The notes under the pieces are model-generated. The model was given only the letters and a program-made list of their open reading frames with translations, was not told the origin of the DNA and searched no databases. DNA of 64,000 nucleotides, from contig NZ_CP108458.1 of assembly GCF_036242395.1 (NCBI RefSeq), positions 4,464,001-4,528,000 on the forward strand. Direction: 5' to 3'. Numbering within the stretch: the stretch's first letter is position 1; each line of letters opens with the position of its first letter. A program made the position numbers and the translations under genes. Source of the stretch: Kitasatospora sp. NBC_01266 (lineage in GTDB: Bacteria; Actinomycetota; Actinomycetes; Streptomycetales; Streptomycetaceae). Shown piece by piece: positions 1 to 7,775 of this stretch.

Positions 1-61
1 GGCCAACCGCCGCCCGGCGGGTATCGCGGCTGGTTCTCCGCCATCCGGCGGTCGGTTGGCC
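1..61. terminator. Hairpin at the left edge, probable terminator
   Basis: Inverted repeat: positions 1-9 pair with 53-61 (9 bp), and an inner CCGCC/GGCGG pairing follows after a one-base bulge. No clear T-run follows. It probably ends a gene lying to the left of the window, but its upstream context is cut off. Confidence 0.45.
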
Positions 62-165
62 AGCTACAGTCGCGGGTCGGGACGGGCGGGCGCGGTCGGC
101 GCCCGGCCCGGCCGACATCGCGGACCACCCGCGTCGGCGACGGGTCTGCAGCGAAGGCGGTCCGC

Positions 166-1245
166 ATGGAGCAACTGGTCGAACGCCTCTCGGCCCTGGA
201 CCCCGAGGCGGAGAGCGCGGTGCGGGCCATCGCCTACTTCGACACGCTGATCGCGAGCCGGGCGGGACTGGACTCGTTCGTCCGGGCCGCCGCGATCCTC
301 ACCGGCTGCCCGGCCGGTCTGCACGACCCCGACCGGCACGTCTACCTGCGGATCCACCCCGACGGGCACCGGCTGGACCCCGGACCGGCTGCCCCGGCGT
401 GGCCCGGGGCCGACCTGCACGGCACCGCGCACGGGCGGGTCTGGGTCGAGCGGGGCGGGGCGCCGACCACGGTGGACGGTGTCATCCTCGAACGGCTCGC
501 CGCCGGCGTCGGCATCGTCCTGGACCGCACCCGGGGCCGTGCACCCGCCTGGGATCCGGCCGGGGTCGAGACGCTGCTCAGCGCCGACGCCGACCCGGCG
601 ACCCGGCTGCGCGCGGCCCGCCGGCTCACCATTCCGGTGGAGCTGCGGGTGCGGGTGGTGGCGGCGCTGCCGCTGCGGCGCTCGGGCGCCGACCCGGTGG
701 CGGCACCGGAGTTCGGTGATCCGGTGCTCAGCAGATGGAGCACCCGGATCGGCCGGGTGAGTGCGGCGATCGTGCCCGCGACCACGGACTGCCGGGAGCT
801 GCCCCTGCGCACCGGCGTCGGTCCCAGCTGCACCGTCGCCGACGCGTGGCGCTCCTGGGCGGGGGCCGTCACCGCGCTGCGCCTGACCGCGGACGGGACG
901 CCGGCCGGCCCCGGGCCCCGGCACCTGTGCCACGACGACCTCGGCGCCCTGGCCGTGCTCACCGAGCGGCTGGCACCCGCCGACGCGCTGATCGCGGACG
1001 TCCGCGCGCTGCTGGCCGCCGAGGCCGCGACGGCGGGCTCGCTGGCGACCCTCAGCGCCCTGGTCGAGCAGAACAGCCTGCGCCAGGCCGCAGCCGCGCT
1101 GCACCTCCACCACTCGACCCTGCAGGCCCGGCTGCCGCAGCTGCAGGCGGTGCTGGGCTATCCGCTCGACACCGCCGCCGGTCGCGCGCGCCTGCACCTG
1201 GCACTCGCCCTGCACCGGATCCACGCCAACGGGATGCTCCCCTGA
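166..1245 (+). CDS. PucR-type helix-turn-helix regulator
   Basis: Predicted 359-aa cytoplasmic transcription regulator. The last ~67 residues (from about 293) form the PucR C-terminal helix-turn-helix: a short helix, then a turn rich in AAAALHLHHSTLQARL, then the LGYPL segment typical of that family. The first ~280 residues resemble a divergent sensory (GAF-like) region; no ligand can be assigned. The ATG at 166 follows a weak purine-rich stretch and gives a frame with strongly GC-rich third positions, whereas the longer minus-strand frame across it does not look coding. It stands alone and is followed by two DUF202 genes on the same strand after 110 bp. The HTH assignment is fairly firm; target and inducer are unknown. 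Confidence 0.75.
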   Translation: MEQLVERLSALDPEAESAVRAIAYFDTLIASRAGLDSFVRAAAILTGCPAGLHDPDRHVYLRIHPDGHRLDPGPAAPAWPGADLHGTAHGRVWVERGGAPTTVDGVILERLAAGVGIVLDRTRGRAPAWDPAGVETLLSADADPATRLRAARRLTIPVELRVRVVAALPLRRSGADPVAAPEFGDPVLSRWSTRIGRVSAAIVPATTDCRELPLRTGVGPSCTVADAWRSWAGAVTALRLTADGTPAGPGPRHLCHDDLGALAVLTERLAPADALIADVRALLAAEAATAGSLATLSALVEQNSLRQAAAALHLHHSTLQARLPQLQAVLGYPLDTAAGRARLHLALALHRIHANGMLP

Positions 1246-1355
1246 GCCGGTCCCCAGGACGCGGCGGCGGGCCGTGAAAACGCCGCCGAGGGCCCCGCGC
1301 ACCGGACCAGCGCGGGTTCCGCGGTCGGTCGGCACCGGGCTGCTTGACTGGCCGG

Positions 1356-1712
1356 ATGGCGGATGACGAGCGCGAACCGGACCCCCGCTTCACGCTGGCC
1401 AACGAACGGACCTTCCTGGCCTGGGGACGGACCGCGCTGGCCCTGGTGGCGGCGGGGCTGGCGATCACCCAGCTGCTGCCGCCCTTTCCGGGGATCGACT
1501 GGGGGCGCCGGGCGCTGGGGGTCCCGCTGATCCTGCTCGGTGCCGTCGTCGCCGTGGGCGGCTACCTCGACTGGGCGCGGGCCCAGCGCGCGCTGCGGTT
1601 CGGCCGGCCGTTGCCGCCTACCCGGTTGCCGCAGGTCATCACGGTGGTGGTGGCGGCCGAGTGCCTGCTGGCGGCGGCTCTGGTGGTCTTCGCCCCGGCG
1701 GACCACGGGTGA
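1356..1712 (+). CDS. DUF202 family small membrane protein (first of pair)
   Basis: 118-aa protein. It carries the DUF202 hallmark near the N-terminus (FTLANERTFLAWGRTALA), followed by three hydrophobic segments, the usual DUF202 layout of a small inner-membrane protein. The TTG at 1344 is in frame, but the ATG at 1356 (MADDERE) fits the family start better. Its TGA stop overlaps the GTG start of the next gene in a GTGA arrangement, so the two DUF202 proteins are probably translationally coupled and may work together. The biochemical role of the family is unknown; yeast relatives include SPX-associated VTC/DUF202 proteins. Confidence 0.8.
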   Translation: MADDEREPDPRFTLANERTFLAWGRTALALVAAGLAITQLLPPFPGIDWGRRALGVPLILLGAVVAVGGYLDWARAQRALRFGRPLPPTRLPQVITVVVAAECLLAAALVVFAPADHG

Positions 1713-2113
1713 CCGGCCGGCCCGGACCGCCGCCCGGACCGCCTCCCGGGCAGCCGCCGTCCGCCCAGCCGCCGCCCGGCCAGCCGCCGGAGGAGCCGGC
1801 GGACCTGGACCGGGGTGCGGCCGAGGAGCGCACCCGGCTGGCCTGGCTGCGCACCACCGTGTCGTTCGCGGCCGTCGGCGGCGCGATCCTCAAACTCGAC
1901 CCGCCGGCCGGTGCGCCGCTGCTCGCCATGGCCGCCGGGGTCTGGCTGGTGGGACCGCAGCGAGGGGTGGGTCCACCGGGCCGCCCCGCCCGCTCCCGGC
2001 GGCGGGCGCTGCGCCTGATCACGCTGATGATCGTGGCCACCGTGCTGGTCGCGCTGGTCGTCTGCCTGCTCCCGGGTGGTGCCGGCCGGGGCCTCACGGT
2101 GCGGGGGAGGTAG
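1709..2113 (+). CDS. DUF202 family small membrane protein (second of pair)
   Basis: 134-aa protein when started at the GTG at 1709, which overlaps the previous stop codon by four bases. The first ~35 residues are proline/glutamine-rich and probably disordered. The DUF202 signature follows (ERTRLAWLRTTVSFAAVGGA), then two more hydrophobic segments, the last near the C-terminus. A longer reading from 1661 would run inside the upstream gene, so the coupled start is preferred. Function unknown. Pairs of DUF202 proteins in one transcript are common in actinomycetes, which suggests a heteromeric membrane complex (inference). Confidence 0.75.
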   Translation: MTGRPGPPPGPPPGQPPSAQPPPGQPPEEPADLDRGAAEERTRLAWLRTTVSFAAVGGAILKLDPPAGAPLLAMAAGVWLVGPQRGVGPPGRPARSRRRALRLITLMIVATVLVALVVCLLPGGAGRGLTVRGR

Positions 2114-2186
2114 TCGAGCGCGCGGCGGGACCGCCGGCAGGAGCGGCGGATCCGGCCATGGCCAGCCGAGCTGACTGATCGTTACG

Positions 2187-3416
2187 ATGCCCGCCATGGA
2201 TGTACGATCCGCGTTCGAGTCCGAGCGGGACACGTTCCTGCGCACCCTGCTCGCCGCCTTCGGGCAGCTTCCGCAGCCGCCGGCGCAGGGGCAGGGGCAG
2301 GGCGGTTGGTGGTTCGCCTACGAGATGGGGCGCAACCTGTTCGCCGAGCAGAACGGCGTGCCGGTCGGCACCGCCGGCGCGTACACCTTCGAACTCACGC
2401 TGCCCGGCGGCACGGTGGCCCCGGCGGCCGGGGTGACCGCGGTGGGCGTGCTGCCCTCGCACCGGCGGCAGGGGGTGCTGACCGCGCTGATGCGCCATCA
2501 GCTCGACCAACTGCACGGGCAGGGCGAGTTCCTGGCGGTGCTGATCGCCTCGGAGACGCTGATCTACCGCCGCTTCGGCTACGGCCCGGCCACCTTCCGG
2601 CAGCGGCTGACCGTACCGCGCCACCGGGCGGCCCTCGCCGGGCCCGCGCCGACCGGCTCGATCGAGCTGCGCGACCGGGCCGGCAGCGGCGAACTGCTGG
2701 CCGAGATCTACGACCGCTACCGGCGCACGCAGCCGGGCGAGCTCTCCCGCCCGGCGCACTGGTGGTCGCTGGGCGCGGGTCAGCCGCCGGTCTCGTTCGC
2801 CCCGCGCCACATCGCCGTGCACCGGGATCCGAGCGGCACCGCCGACGGCTACGCCAGCTACCTGGTCGGCCCGACCGATCCGGTCACCCGCACCCGGGAG
2901 CTCACCGTGGACGAGATCGTCGCGGTCGACAGCACGGCGCACCACGCGCTGGCCCGGTTCTGCCTCTCCCACGACCTGGTCCAACAGGTGGTGCTGGCGA
3001 ACCTGCCGCCCGGGCACGAACTGCGCTGGCAGCTGGCCGACTTCCGGGCCGCCCTGCTGACGGAGGAGCAGGACGCGCTCTGGCTGCGGCTGCTCGACGT
3101 CCCGCGCGCGCTCACCGCCCGCCGCTACCTCGGCGACGGCCGGCTGGTGCTGGACGTCCAGGACCCGTTCCGGCCGGCCACCGGCGGCCGGTACGAGCTG
3201 ACCGTCTCCCAGGGCGGCGCGCGCTGCGAACCCAGCGAGCGCGAGCCGGACCTCACCCTGGACATCAGCGACCTCGCCTCGCTCTACCTGGGCGGGGTGG
3301 CGCCCAGCACCCTGGTCCGCGCCGGCCGGATCCGGGCCCACCATCCGCAGGCCGCCGCCCGCGCGGACGTCCTCTTCCGCACCTCGGCGCCGCCGCACTG
3401 CCTGCACGCGTTCTGA
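2187..3416 (+). CDS. Eis-like GNAT family N-acetyltransferase
   Basis: 409-aa protein of the Eis/enhanced-intracellular-survival type: an N-terminal GNAT domain (residues ~5-150, with the acetyl-CoA pyrophosphate-binding segment VLPSHRRQGVLTALM around 90-105), a second GNAT-like domain, and a C-terminal sterol-carrier-like domain (ending DVLFRTSAPPHCLHAF). Length and domain order match Eis homologues, which acetylate amines such as aminoglycosides or lysines using acetyl-CoA. The FGYG motif after the first GNAT core is typical. The ATG at 2187 is used; the ATG at 2196 is an equally good start. Monocistronic by spacing. The substrate cannot be read from sequence. Confidence 0.85.
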   Translation: MPAMDVRSAFESERDTFLRTLLAAFGQLPQPPAQGQGQGGWWFAYEMGRNLFAEQNGVPVGTAGAYTFELTLPGGTVAPAAGVTAVGVLPSHRRQGVLTALMRHQLDQLHGQGEFLAVLIASETLIYRRFGYGPATFRQRLTVPRHRAALAGPAPTGSIELRDRAGSGELLAEIYDRYRRTQPGELSRPAHWWSLGAGQPPVSFAPRHIAVHRDPSGTADGYASYLVGPTDPVTRTRELTVDEIVAVDSTAHHALARFCLSHDLVQQVVLANLPPGHELRWQLADFRAALLTEEQDALWLRLLDVPRALTARRYLGDGRLVLDVQDPFRPATGGRYELTVSQGGARCEPSEREPDLTLDISDLASLYLGGVAPSTLVRAGRIRAHHPQAAARADVLFRTSAPPHCLHAF

Positions 3417-3547
3417 GCGCACGCGTTCCCGGCGCGCAGCGGGGCCAACGCGACGTCCGATGACCGCCAGCGCTCGCCGACCCGCTCGCCGAGAGTGGCG
3501 GGTGCGGGGCCGACCCCGCTCCCGCTCCGCTGCCGGAAAGGCGAGAC

Positions 3548-4204
3548 ATGCACGTGGTGCCCGGACTCAAGGTCCTCTACTTCGGAACCCCGGTGGTCCT
3601 GATCAGCTCCAGGAACGAGGACGGCGCGGCGAACCTCGCGCCGATGTCCTCGGCCTGGTGGCTGGGCCGGTACGCGATGCTCGGCCTCGGCCGGAGCAGC
3701 CGGACCGCGGCGAACCTGCTGCGCGAGCGCGAGTGCGTGCTCAACCTGCCGTCCGCCGCGCTGGTGGACGCGGTGGACCGGATCGCGATGACCACCGGCG
3801 ACCCGGCGATGCCGCAGTCCAAGCGGCTCCAGGGCTACCGCTACGAAGCCGACAAGTTCGCCCTCGGCGGCCTGAGTGAGCAGCCCTCCGAACTGGTCGC
3901 CCCGCCCCGGGTGCGTGAGTGCCCGATCCAGTTGGAGTGCCGGGTCACCGAGGCGCGCCCGTTCGGCGACCCCGAGGCGGACCGCACCCTCGCCTTCGAG
4001 GTCGAGGTGCTGCGGGCGCACGTGGCCGCCGAGTTGGTCATCCCCGGGACCGGCTACGTGGATCCGATCGGCTGGGACCCGCTGATCATGAAGTTCTGCG
4101 AGTTCTTCGGCGGCGGTGCCAACCTGCGCCCCTCGCGGCTGGCCGAGGGCTGGGCGATGCCGCACCGGCTTCCGGTCCCACCGAGCGCCGCTGAGGACGG
4201 CTGA
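3548..4204 (+). CDS. Flavin reductase-like FMN-binding protein
   Basis: 218-aa protein of the flavin reductase/DIM6-NTAB split-barrel fold. The N-terminus (PVVLISSRNEDGAANLAPMSS) is the usual first strands and FMN-contact loop, followed by SSRTAANLLRERECVLNLPS. Such proteins bind FMN and act as NAD(P)H:flavin reductases or related oxidoreductases. The ATG at 3548 follows an AAGGCGAG ribosome-binding site. The stop codon lies in the second unit of a 10-bp tandem repeat (see the repeat entry), so the last residues (AEDG) are part of the repeat. The fold call is firm; the exact reaction is not known. Confidence 0.8.
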   Translation: MHVVPGLKVLYFGTPVVLISSRNEDGAANLAPMSSAWWLGRYAMLGLGRSSRTAANLLRERECVLNLPSAALVDAVDRIAMTTGDPAMPQSKRLQGYRYEADKFALGGLSEQPSELVAPPRVRECPIQLECRVTEARPFGDPEADRTLAFEVEVLRAHVAAELVIPGTGYVDPIGWDPLIMKFCEFFGGGANLRPSRLAEGWAMPHRLPVPPSAAEDG

Positions 4205-4264
4205 GGACGGCTGCGGACGGCTGCGGACGGCTGAGGACGACTGGACGGCGGTTGACGGCGGTTG
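4191..4264. repeat. 10-bp tandem repeats across the stop codon of the flavin reductase gene
   Basis: Five units of CTGAGGACGG (some CTGCGGACGG) run from 4191 to 4240, starting inside the coding region and including the TGA stop at 4202-4204. A second pair of 10-bp units, ACGGCGGTTG, occupies 4245-4264. It looks like slippage expansion rather than a regulatory array. Confidence 0.85.
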
Positions 4265-4374
4265 ACGACACGCCGGGCGGATGAGCCGCCGCCGCGGCCC
4301 CGGTTCTGGTGACCTGTCCGGTGCGCCGGCACCGTCAGGCCCGGCGGGCATCCCGACGAGCACCGGACCGGCCC

Positions 4375-5700
4375 ATGACCGTCACCATCGCCCTGCTGAC
4401 CCAGGACCTGCGGCTGCACGACAACCCCGTGCTGCACGCCGCCCTCGCCGCCGGGGACGAGGTGGTCCCGCTCTTCGTGCTGGACCAGGACCTCGCCGCC
4501 ACCGGGTTCGCGGTGCCCAACCGGCAGGCGTTCCTGGCCGACTGCCTGGCCGACCTGGACAGCTCGCTGCGCGGGATCGGCGGGCGGCTGGTGGTCCGCC
4601 AGGGCCGCACCGCGGACGAGCTGGGCCGACTGGTCGAGCAGACCGGGGCGGCCTCGGTCCACCTCGCGGCGGGCGTCAGCGGCTTCGCCGGGCGGCGCGA
4701 GCGCGAGCTGCGCGAGCGGTTCGGGGCGCGGCTGCGGGTGCACGACGCCGTGCTGACCGCCCTCGCACCCGGCGCCGTCACCCCGGCGGGCAAGGACCAC
4801 TACGCGGTCTTCACGCCGTACTTCCGGGCCTGGCAGCAGGCCGCGCGGCGCCCCGTCCGGCGAGCGCCCCGGGCGCTGCGGGTGCCGGCGCGGGTCCAGA
4901 GCCTGCCGCTGCCGACGGCCCGGCCCGACTCGCCCGCGCTGCCGACGGGCGGCGAGAGCACCGGGCGCCGGCTCTGGCGGGCCTGGTCCCCGGACCGGTA
5001 CGAGGAACTGCACGACGACCTGGCGGCCGACGGCACCTCGCGGCTCTCGCCCTACCTGCACTTCGGCTGCCTCTCGGCGGCCGAGCTGGTCGAGCGGGCG
5101 GTGCGGCGCGGCGGGCCCGGGGCGGAGGCCTTCGTCCGGCAGCTGGCCTGGCGCGACTTCCACCACCAGGTGCTGGCCGCCCGCCCCGAGGCGGCCCGGC
5201 GGGACTACCGGAGCAAGGGCGACCGCTGGCCCTTCCACGAGCAGGAGGTCGAGGCCTGGCGGCAGGGCCGCACCGGCTACCCGATCGTGGACGCGGGCCT
5301 GCGCCAGCTGGCCGCCGAGGGCTGGATGCACAACCGGGCCCGGCTGCTCACCGCCTGCTTCCTGACCAAGACGCTCTACCAGGACTGGCGGATCGGCGCC
5401 CGGCACTTCCTCTCCCTGCTGGTCGACGGGGACCTGGCGAACAACCAGCTCAACTGGCAGTGGGTGGCCGGCACCGGCACCGACAGCCGCCCCAACCGGG
5501 TGCTCAACCCGCTGGTCCAGGCCGACCGCTACGACCCCGACGGCGCCTATGTGCGCCGCTGGGTGCCCGAACTCGCGGACGTCCCGGGCCGGGCCGTGCA
5601 CCGTCCCTGGCTGCTGGCCGACCGCCCCGACTACCCGGAGCCGATCATCGATCCGAGCCGGCTCGCCGACCGGCTGCGGCAGGCCAGGGGCCTGGACTGA
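4375..5700 (+). CDS. phr: Deoxyribodipyrimidine photolyase (class I)
   Basis: 441-aa photolyase that reverses UV-induced cyclobutane pyrimidine dimers using blue light and FADH-. The N-terminal Rossmann-like antenna domain starts TVTIALLTQDLRLHDNP, typical of CPD class I/cryptochrome proteins. The C-terminal FAD-binding domain carries WMHNRARLLTACFL and the NQLNWQWVAGTGTDS-PNRVLNP segment that lines the flavin site. Length matches the family (about 440-470). The ATG at 4375 is chosen because the motif begins right after it; upstream in-frame residues are arginine-rich and unlike the family. It appears monocistronic. A cryptochrome-like or (6-4) photolyase cannot be fully excluded. Confidence 0.93.
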   Translation: MTVTIALLTQDLRLHDNPVLHAALAAGDEVVPLFVLDQDLAATGFAVPNRQAFLADCLADLDSSLRGIGGRLVVRQGRTADELGRLVEQTGAASVHLAAGVSGFAGRRERELRERFGARLRVHDAVLTALAPGAVTPAGKDHYAVFTPYFRAWQQAARRPVRRAPRALRVPARVQSLPLPTARPDSPALPTGGESTGRRLWRAWSPDRYEELHDDLAADGTSRLSPYLHFGCLSAAELVERAVRRGGPGAEAFVRQLAWRDFHHQVLAARPEAARRDYRSKGDRWPFHEQEVEAWRQGRTGYPIVDAGLRQLAAEGWMHNRARLLTACFLTKTLYQDWRIGARHFLSLLVDGDLANNQLNWQWVAGTGTDSRPNRVLNPLVQADRYDPDGAYVRRWVPELADVPGRAVHRPWLLADRPDYPEPIIDPSRLADRLRQARGLD

Positions 5701-5827
5701 GCGTGCTCGAGCGGGCCTGAGCGGGGCCGGCCAGGGCGCTCGCGGCCCGGCCCGCAGGCCGCCGATCCGTCCCGGCATGCCCGGCGCGTCGGCCTGTGTG
5801 ACGCTGGAGCGGAGCTGTCCCGCCGCC

Positions 5828-5847
5828 GGCGCTCCTCGAGGAGCGCC
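5828..5847. promoter_or_regulatory. Perfect 20-bp palindrome upstream of an exported-protein gene
   Basis: GGCGCTCCTC and its exact reverse complement abut at an XhoI-like CTCGAG centre, 24 bases before the GTG at 5871. With no loop it suits a dimeric DNA-binding protein better than an RNA hairpin, but both are possible. Confidence 0.4.
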
Positions 5848-5870
5848 AGCCGTCGGAAGGACCGTGGTCC

Positions 5871-6956
5871 GTGGCCAAGCCCTCGCTCTCGTCGCTCCCG
5901 CTCTCCCGTTCCGCCGCGGCCCGTTCCGCTGCCGCCCGTTCCCGTGCCGCCCGCCGCCCGCGCCGGGTCCGGCGGGTCGGCCGGTTCGCGGTCGGTGCCG
6001 CTGTGACGGCTCCGGTGCTGTTCTCGCTGCTGGTGCCGCTGACCACCGCGCAGGCAGCCGGCGTCGCCACGGCGGCGGCCGTGGCCGTCAGCGCCCCGGC
6101 CGGCCAGTCCGATCAGCCCGACGAGCCGGACTCGGGCGACCAGGGTGGCCAAGGCGGCCAGGGTGACCAGCCGGCCCCGTCGAGCCGTCCGCAGCTGCGC
6201 CCGATACCCGAGCCGTCCTCCGCCGCCACGAGCCCGTCCCCCGCCGCGGCCGCGACCCCGGCGGGGGACGCGGGCACCGGCTCGCCCAGCGCCGTCCCCA
6301 GCCGCACCGCGCCACCGCCGCAGACCTCGGCCACCGCCCCGGCCACCGGTGCTCACCCGCCCGGCGCCGTGCCCAGCGCCCCCGACCCGACCGCCGCCGA
6401 CCCGTCGCCCGCCACGGCCGCGTCCCCGGTCCCGGCCGCCGCGTCACCCACCGCCGAGCCCACCGCGGGTCGCCCGGCCCCGGCCGCCGCCCGGCCGGTG
6501 CCCGGCGATCCACCCGGCGGTCCGGGCGCGGATCCGGCCGGCGACCCGCCCGCCGCCGCGCCGAGCGACCCGCCCGAGGGCGGCTGCGCCCCCCAGCTCT
6601 CGGTGATCCCCGCCGCCGCGCCGCCGACCGGGTCCGTGGTCGTCGCCGTGGAGCCGCCGGCGGAGCCCCTGGCCGGGACCGGGCCGACCGCCCAGGCCCG
6701 GCCCGTGGCGGCCGGCCCGCCGCTGCTTCTGCCGGTCGACCAGCTCCCGGTCGACCAGCTCCCGTCCGGCCCGGCCGGCCAGGGCACCGTCGCCACCGAC
6801 CCCGCCCCGGCGCAGCCGCCCTCGGCCGTGGTCGGCCAGGCCGCCGCCGTGGTGCGGCTGCGCGGCCCGGTGGTGCTGGTGCTGCCGATGGGCGCCGGGC
6901 TGGTGCTGATCGGCCTGGGACTGGCCCTGGTCGGCCTGCGGCTGCGACGCGGCTGA
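5871..6956 (+). CDS. Proline/alanine-rich exported or membrane-anchored protein, unknown function
   Basis: 361-aa protein not recognised beyond its architecture. An Arg-rich N-terminus (~40 residues) is followed by a hydrophobic segment ending in an ALA-type cleavage region (residues ~42-64). A long low-complexity Pro/Ala/Ser/Thr stretch follows (~65-320), and a C-terminal hydrophobic helix (~335-355) ends in LRLRRG, consistent with a positive-inside anchor. It contains a short internal repeat (LPVDQLPVDQLP). The GTG at 5871 follows GGACCGTGGTCC with only a weak ribosome-binding site, so the start is tentative. It could be a wall-spanning stalk or a surface protein. The arrangement recalls secreted actinobacterial proteins but no catalytic domain is visible. 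Confidence 0.65.
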   Translation: MAKPSLSSLPLSRSAAARSAAARSRAARRPRRVRRVGRFAVGAAVTAPVLFSLLVPLTTAQAAGVATAAAVAVSAPAGQSDQPDEPDSGDQGGQGGQGDQPAPSSRPQLRPIPEPSSAATSPSPAAAATPAGDAGTGSPSAVPSRTAPPPQTSATAPATGAHPPGAVPSAPDPTAADPSPATAASPVPAAASPTAEPTAGRPAPAAARPVPGDPPGGPGADPAGDPPAAAPSDPPEGGCAPQLSVIPAAAPPTGSVVVAVEPPAEPLAGTGPTAQARPVAAGPPLLLPVDQLPVDQLPSGPAGQGTVATDPAPAQPPSAVVGQAAAVVRLRGPVVLVLPMGAGLVLIGLGLALVGLRLRRG

Positions 6957-7013
6957 GCCGCTCGGGACCATGGTCGGTTGACCCTCCGGAGCACCGAAGC
7001 ATATGAAGGAGTT

Positions 7014-7649
7014 ATGACGAAGCCGCTGAACGAACGGCCCGAGCACGAGCCGTACCAGGGATCGACGCGATCGGACGGTCCGTCCGAGGAGGGCCCGCAG
7101 CAGGTGCTGATCGTCGGCCCGGACGGGATGCCGGTCGGCACCGCACCGGGCGGCGCGGGCCGCGCCTTCGGCCGCACCGGTGAGGAGGAGGGCACGCAGC
7201 GCGAGTTGCCGGTGACCGAGATGGTCGAGCAGCCGGCCAAGGTGATGCGGATCGGCAGCATGATCAAGCAACTGCTGGAGGAGGTCCGCGCCGCTCCGCT
7301 CGACGAGGCCAGCCGGGTCCGGCTGAAGGACATCCACGCCAGCTCGATCAAGGAGCTGGAGCTGGGCCTGGCCCCGGAGCTGGTGGCCGAGCTGGAGCGG
7401 CTCTCGCTGCCGTTCACCGAGGACACCATTCCCACCGAGGCCGAGCTGCGGATCGCCCAGGCCCAGCTGGTCGGCTGGCTGGAGGGGCTGTTCCACGGTA
7501 TCCAGACCGCGCTCTTCGCCCAGCAGATGGCCGCCCGGGCCCAGTTGGAGCAGATGCGCCGCGCGCTGCCGCCGGGCAGCGTGCCGCTGGAGCAGGACTT
7601 CGAGGAGCCGGGCGAGGGCCGCGGTCTGCGTTCCGGCCCGTACCTGTAA
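7014..7649 (+). CDS. bpa: Bacterial proteasome activator (Bpa/PafE family)
   Basis: 211-aa homologue of Bpa (PafE), the ATP-independent ring-shaped activator that docks on the 20S proteasome and feeds it unfolded proteins. The conserved helical core runs from VMRIGSMIKQLLEEVR through IKELELGLAPELVAEL to the LVGWLEGLFHGIQTALFAQQM helix. The C-terminus ends in GPYL, close to the GQYL proteasome-docking tail known from the mycobacterial protein. The ATG at 7014 is preceded by AAGGAGTT at ideal spacing, better than the upstream in-frame start at 6978. It precedes the two kinase genes by about 125 bp and may be regulated with them, which is not shown. Confidence 0.88.
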   Translation: MTKPLNERPEHEPYQGSTRSDGPSEEGPQQVLIVGPDGMPVGTAPGGAGRAFGRTGEEEGTQRELPVTEMVEQPAKVMRIGSMIKQLLEEVRAAPLDEASRVRLKDIHASSIKELELGLAPELVAELERLSLPFTEDTIPTEAELRIAQAQLVGWLEGLFHGIQTALFAQQMAARAQLEQMRRALPPGSVPLEQDFEEPGEGRGLRSGPYL

Positions 7650-7775
7650 CGACAACTGACGCCGCGCCCGGCCACCGCCCGCCCGGTCACCGTGCCGGGC
7701 GCGGTGGCGGCGGGCCGCAGGGCAGCCGATACCCTGACCCCTGTCGACGGCCCGCCGAGGGGGAAGCAGAGGACC

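Noticed and set aside
64..1335. A 423-codon minus-strand frame across the first regulator gene
   Set aside because: Arg/Gly/Pro-rich translation typical of an antisense shadow; the plus frame carries a recognisable HTH.
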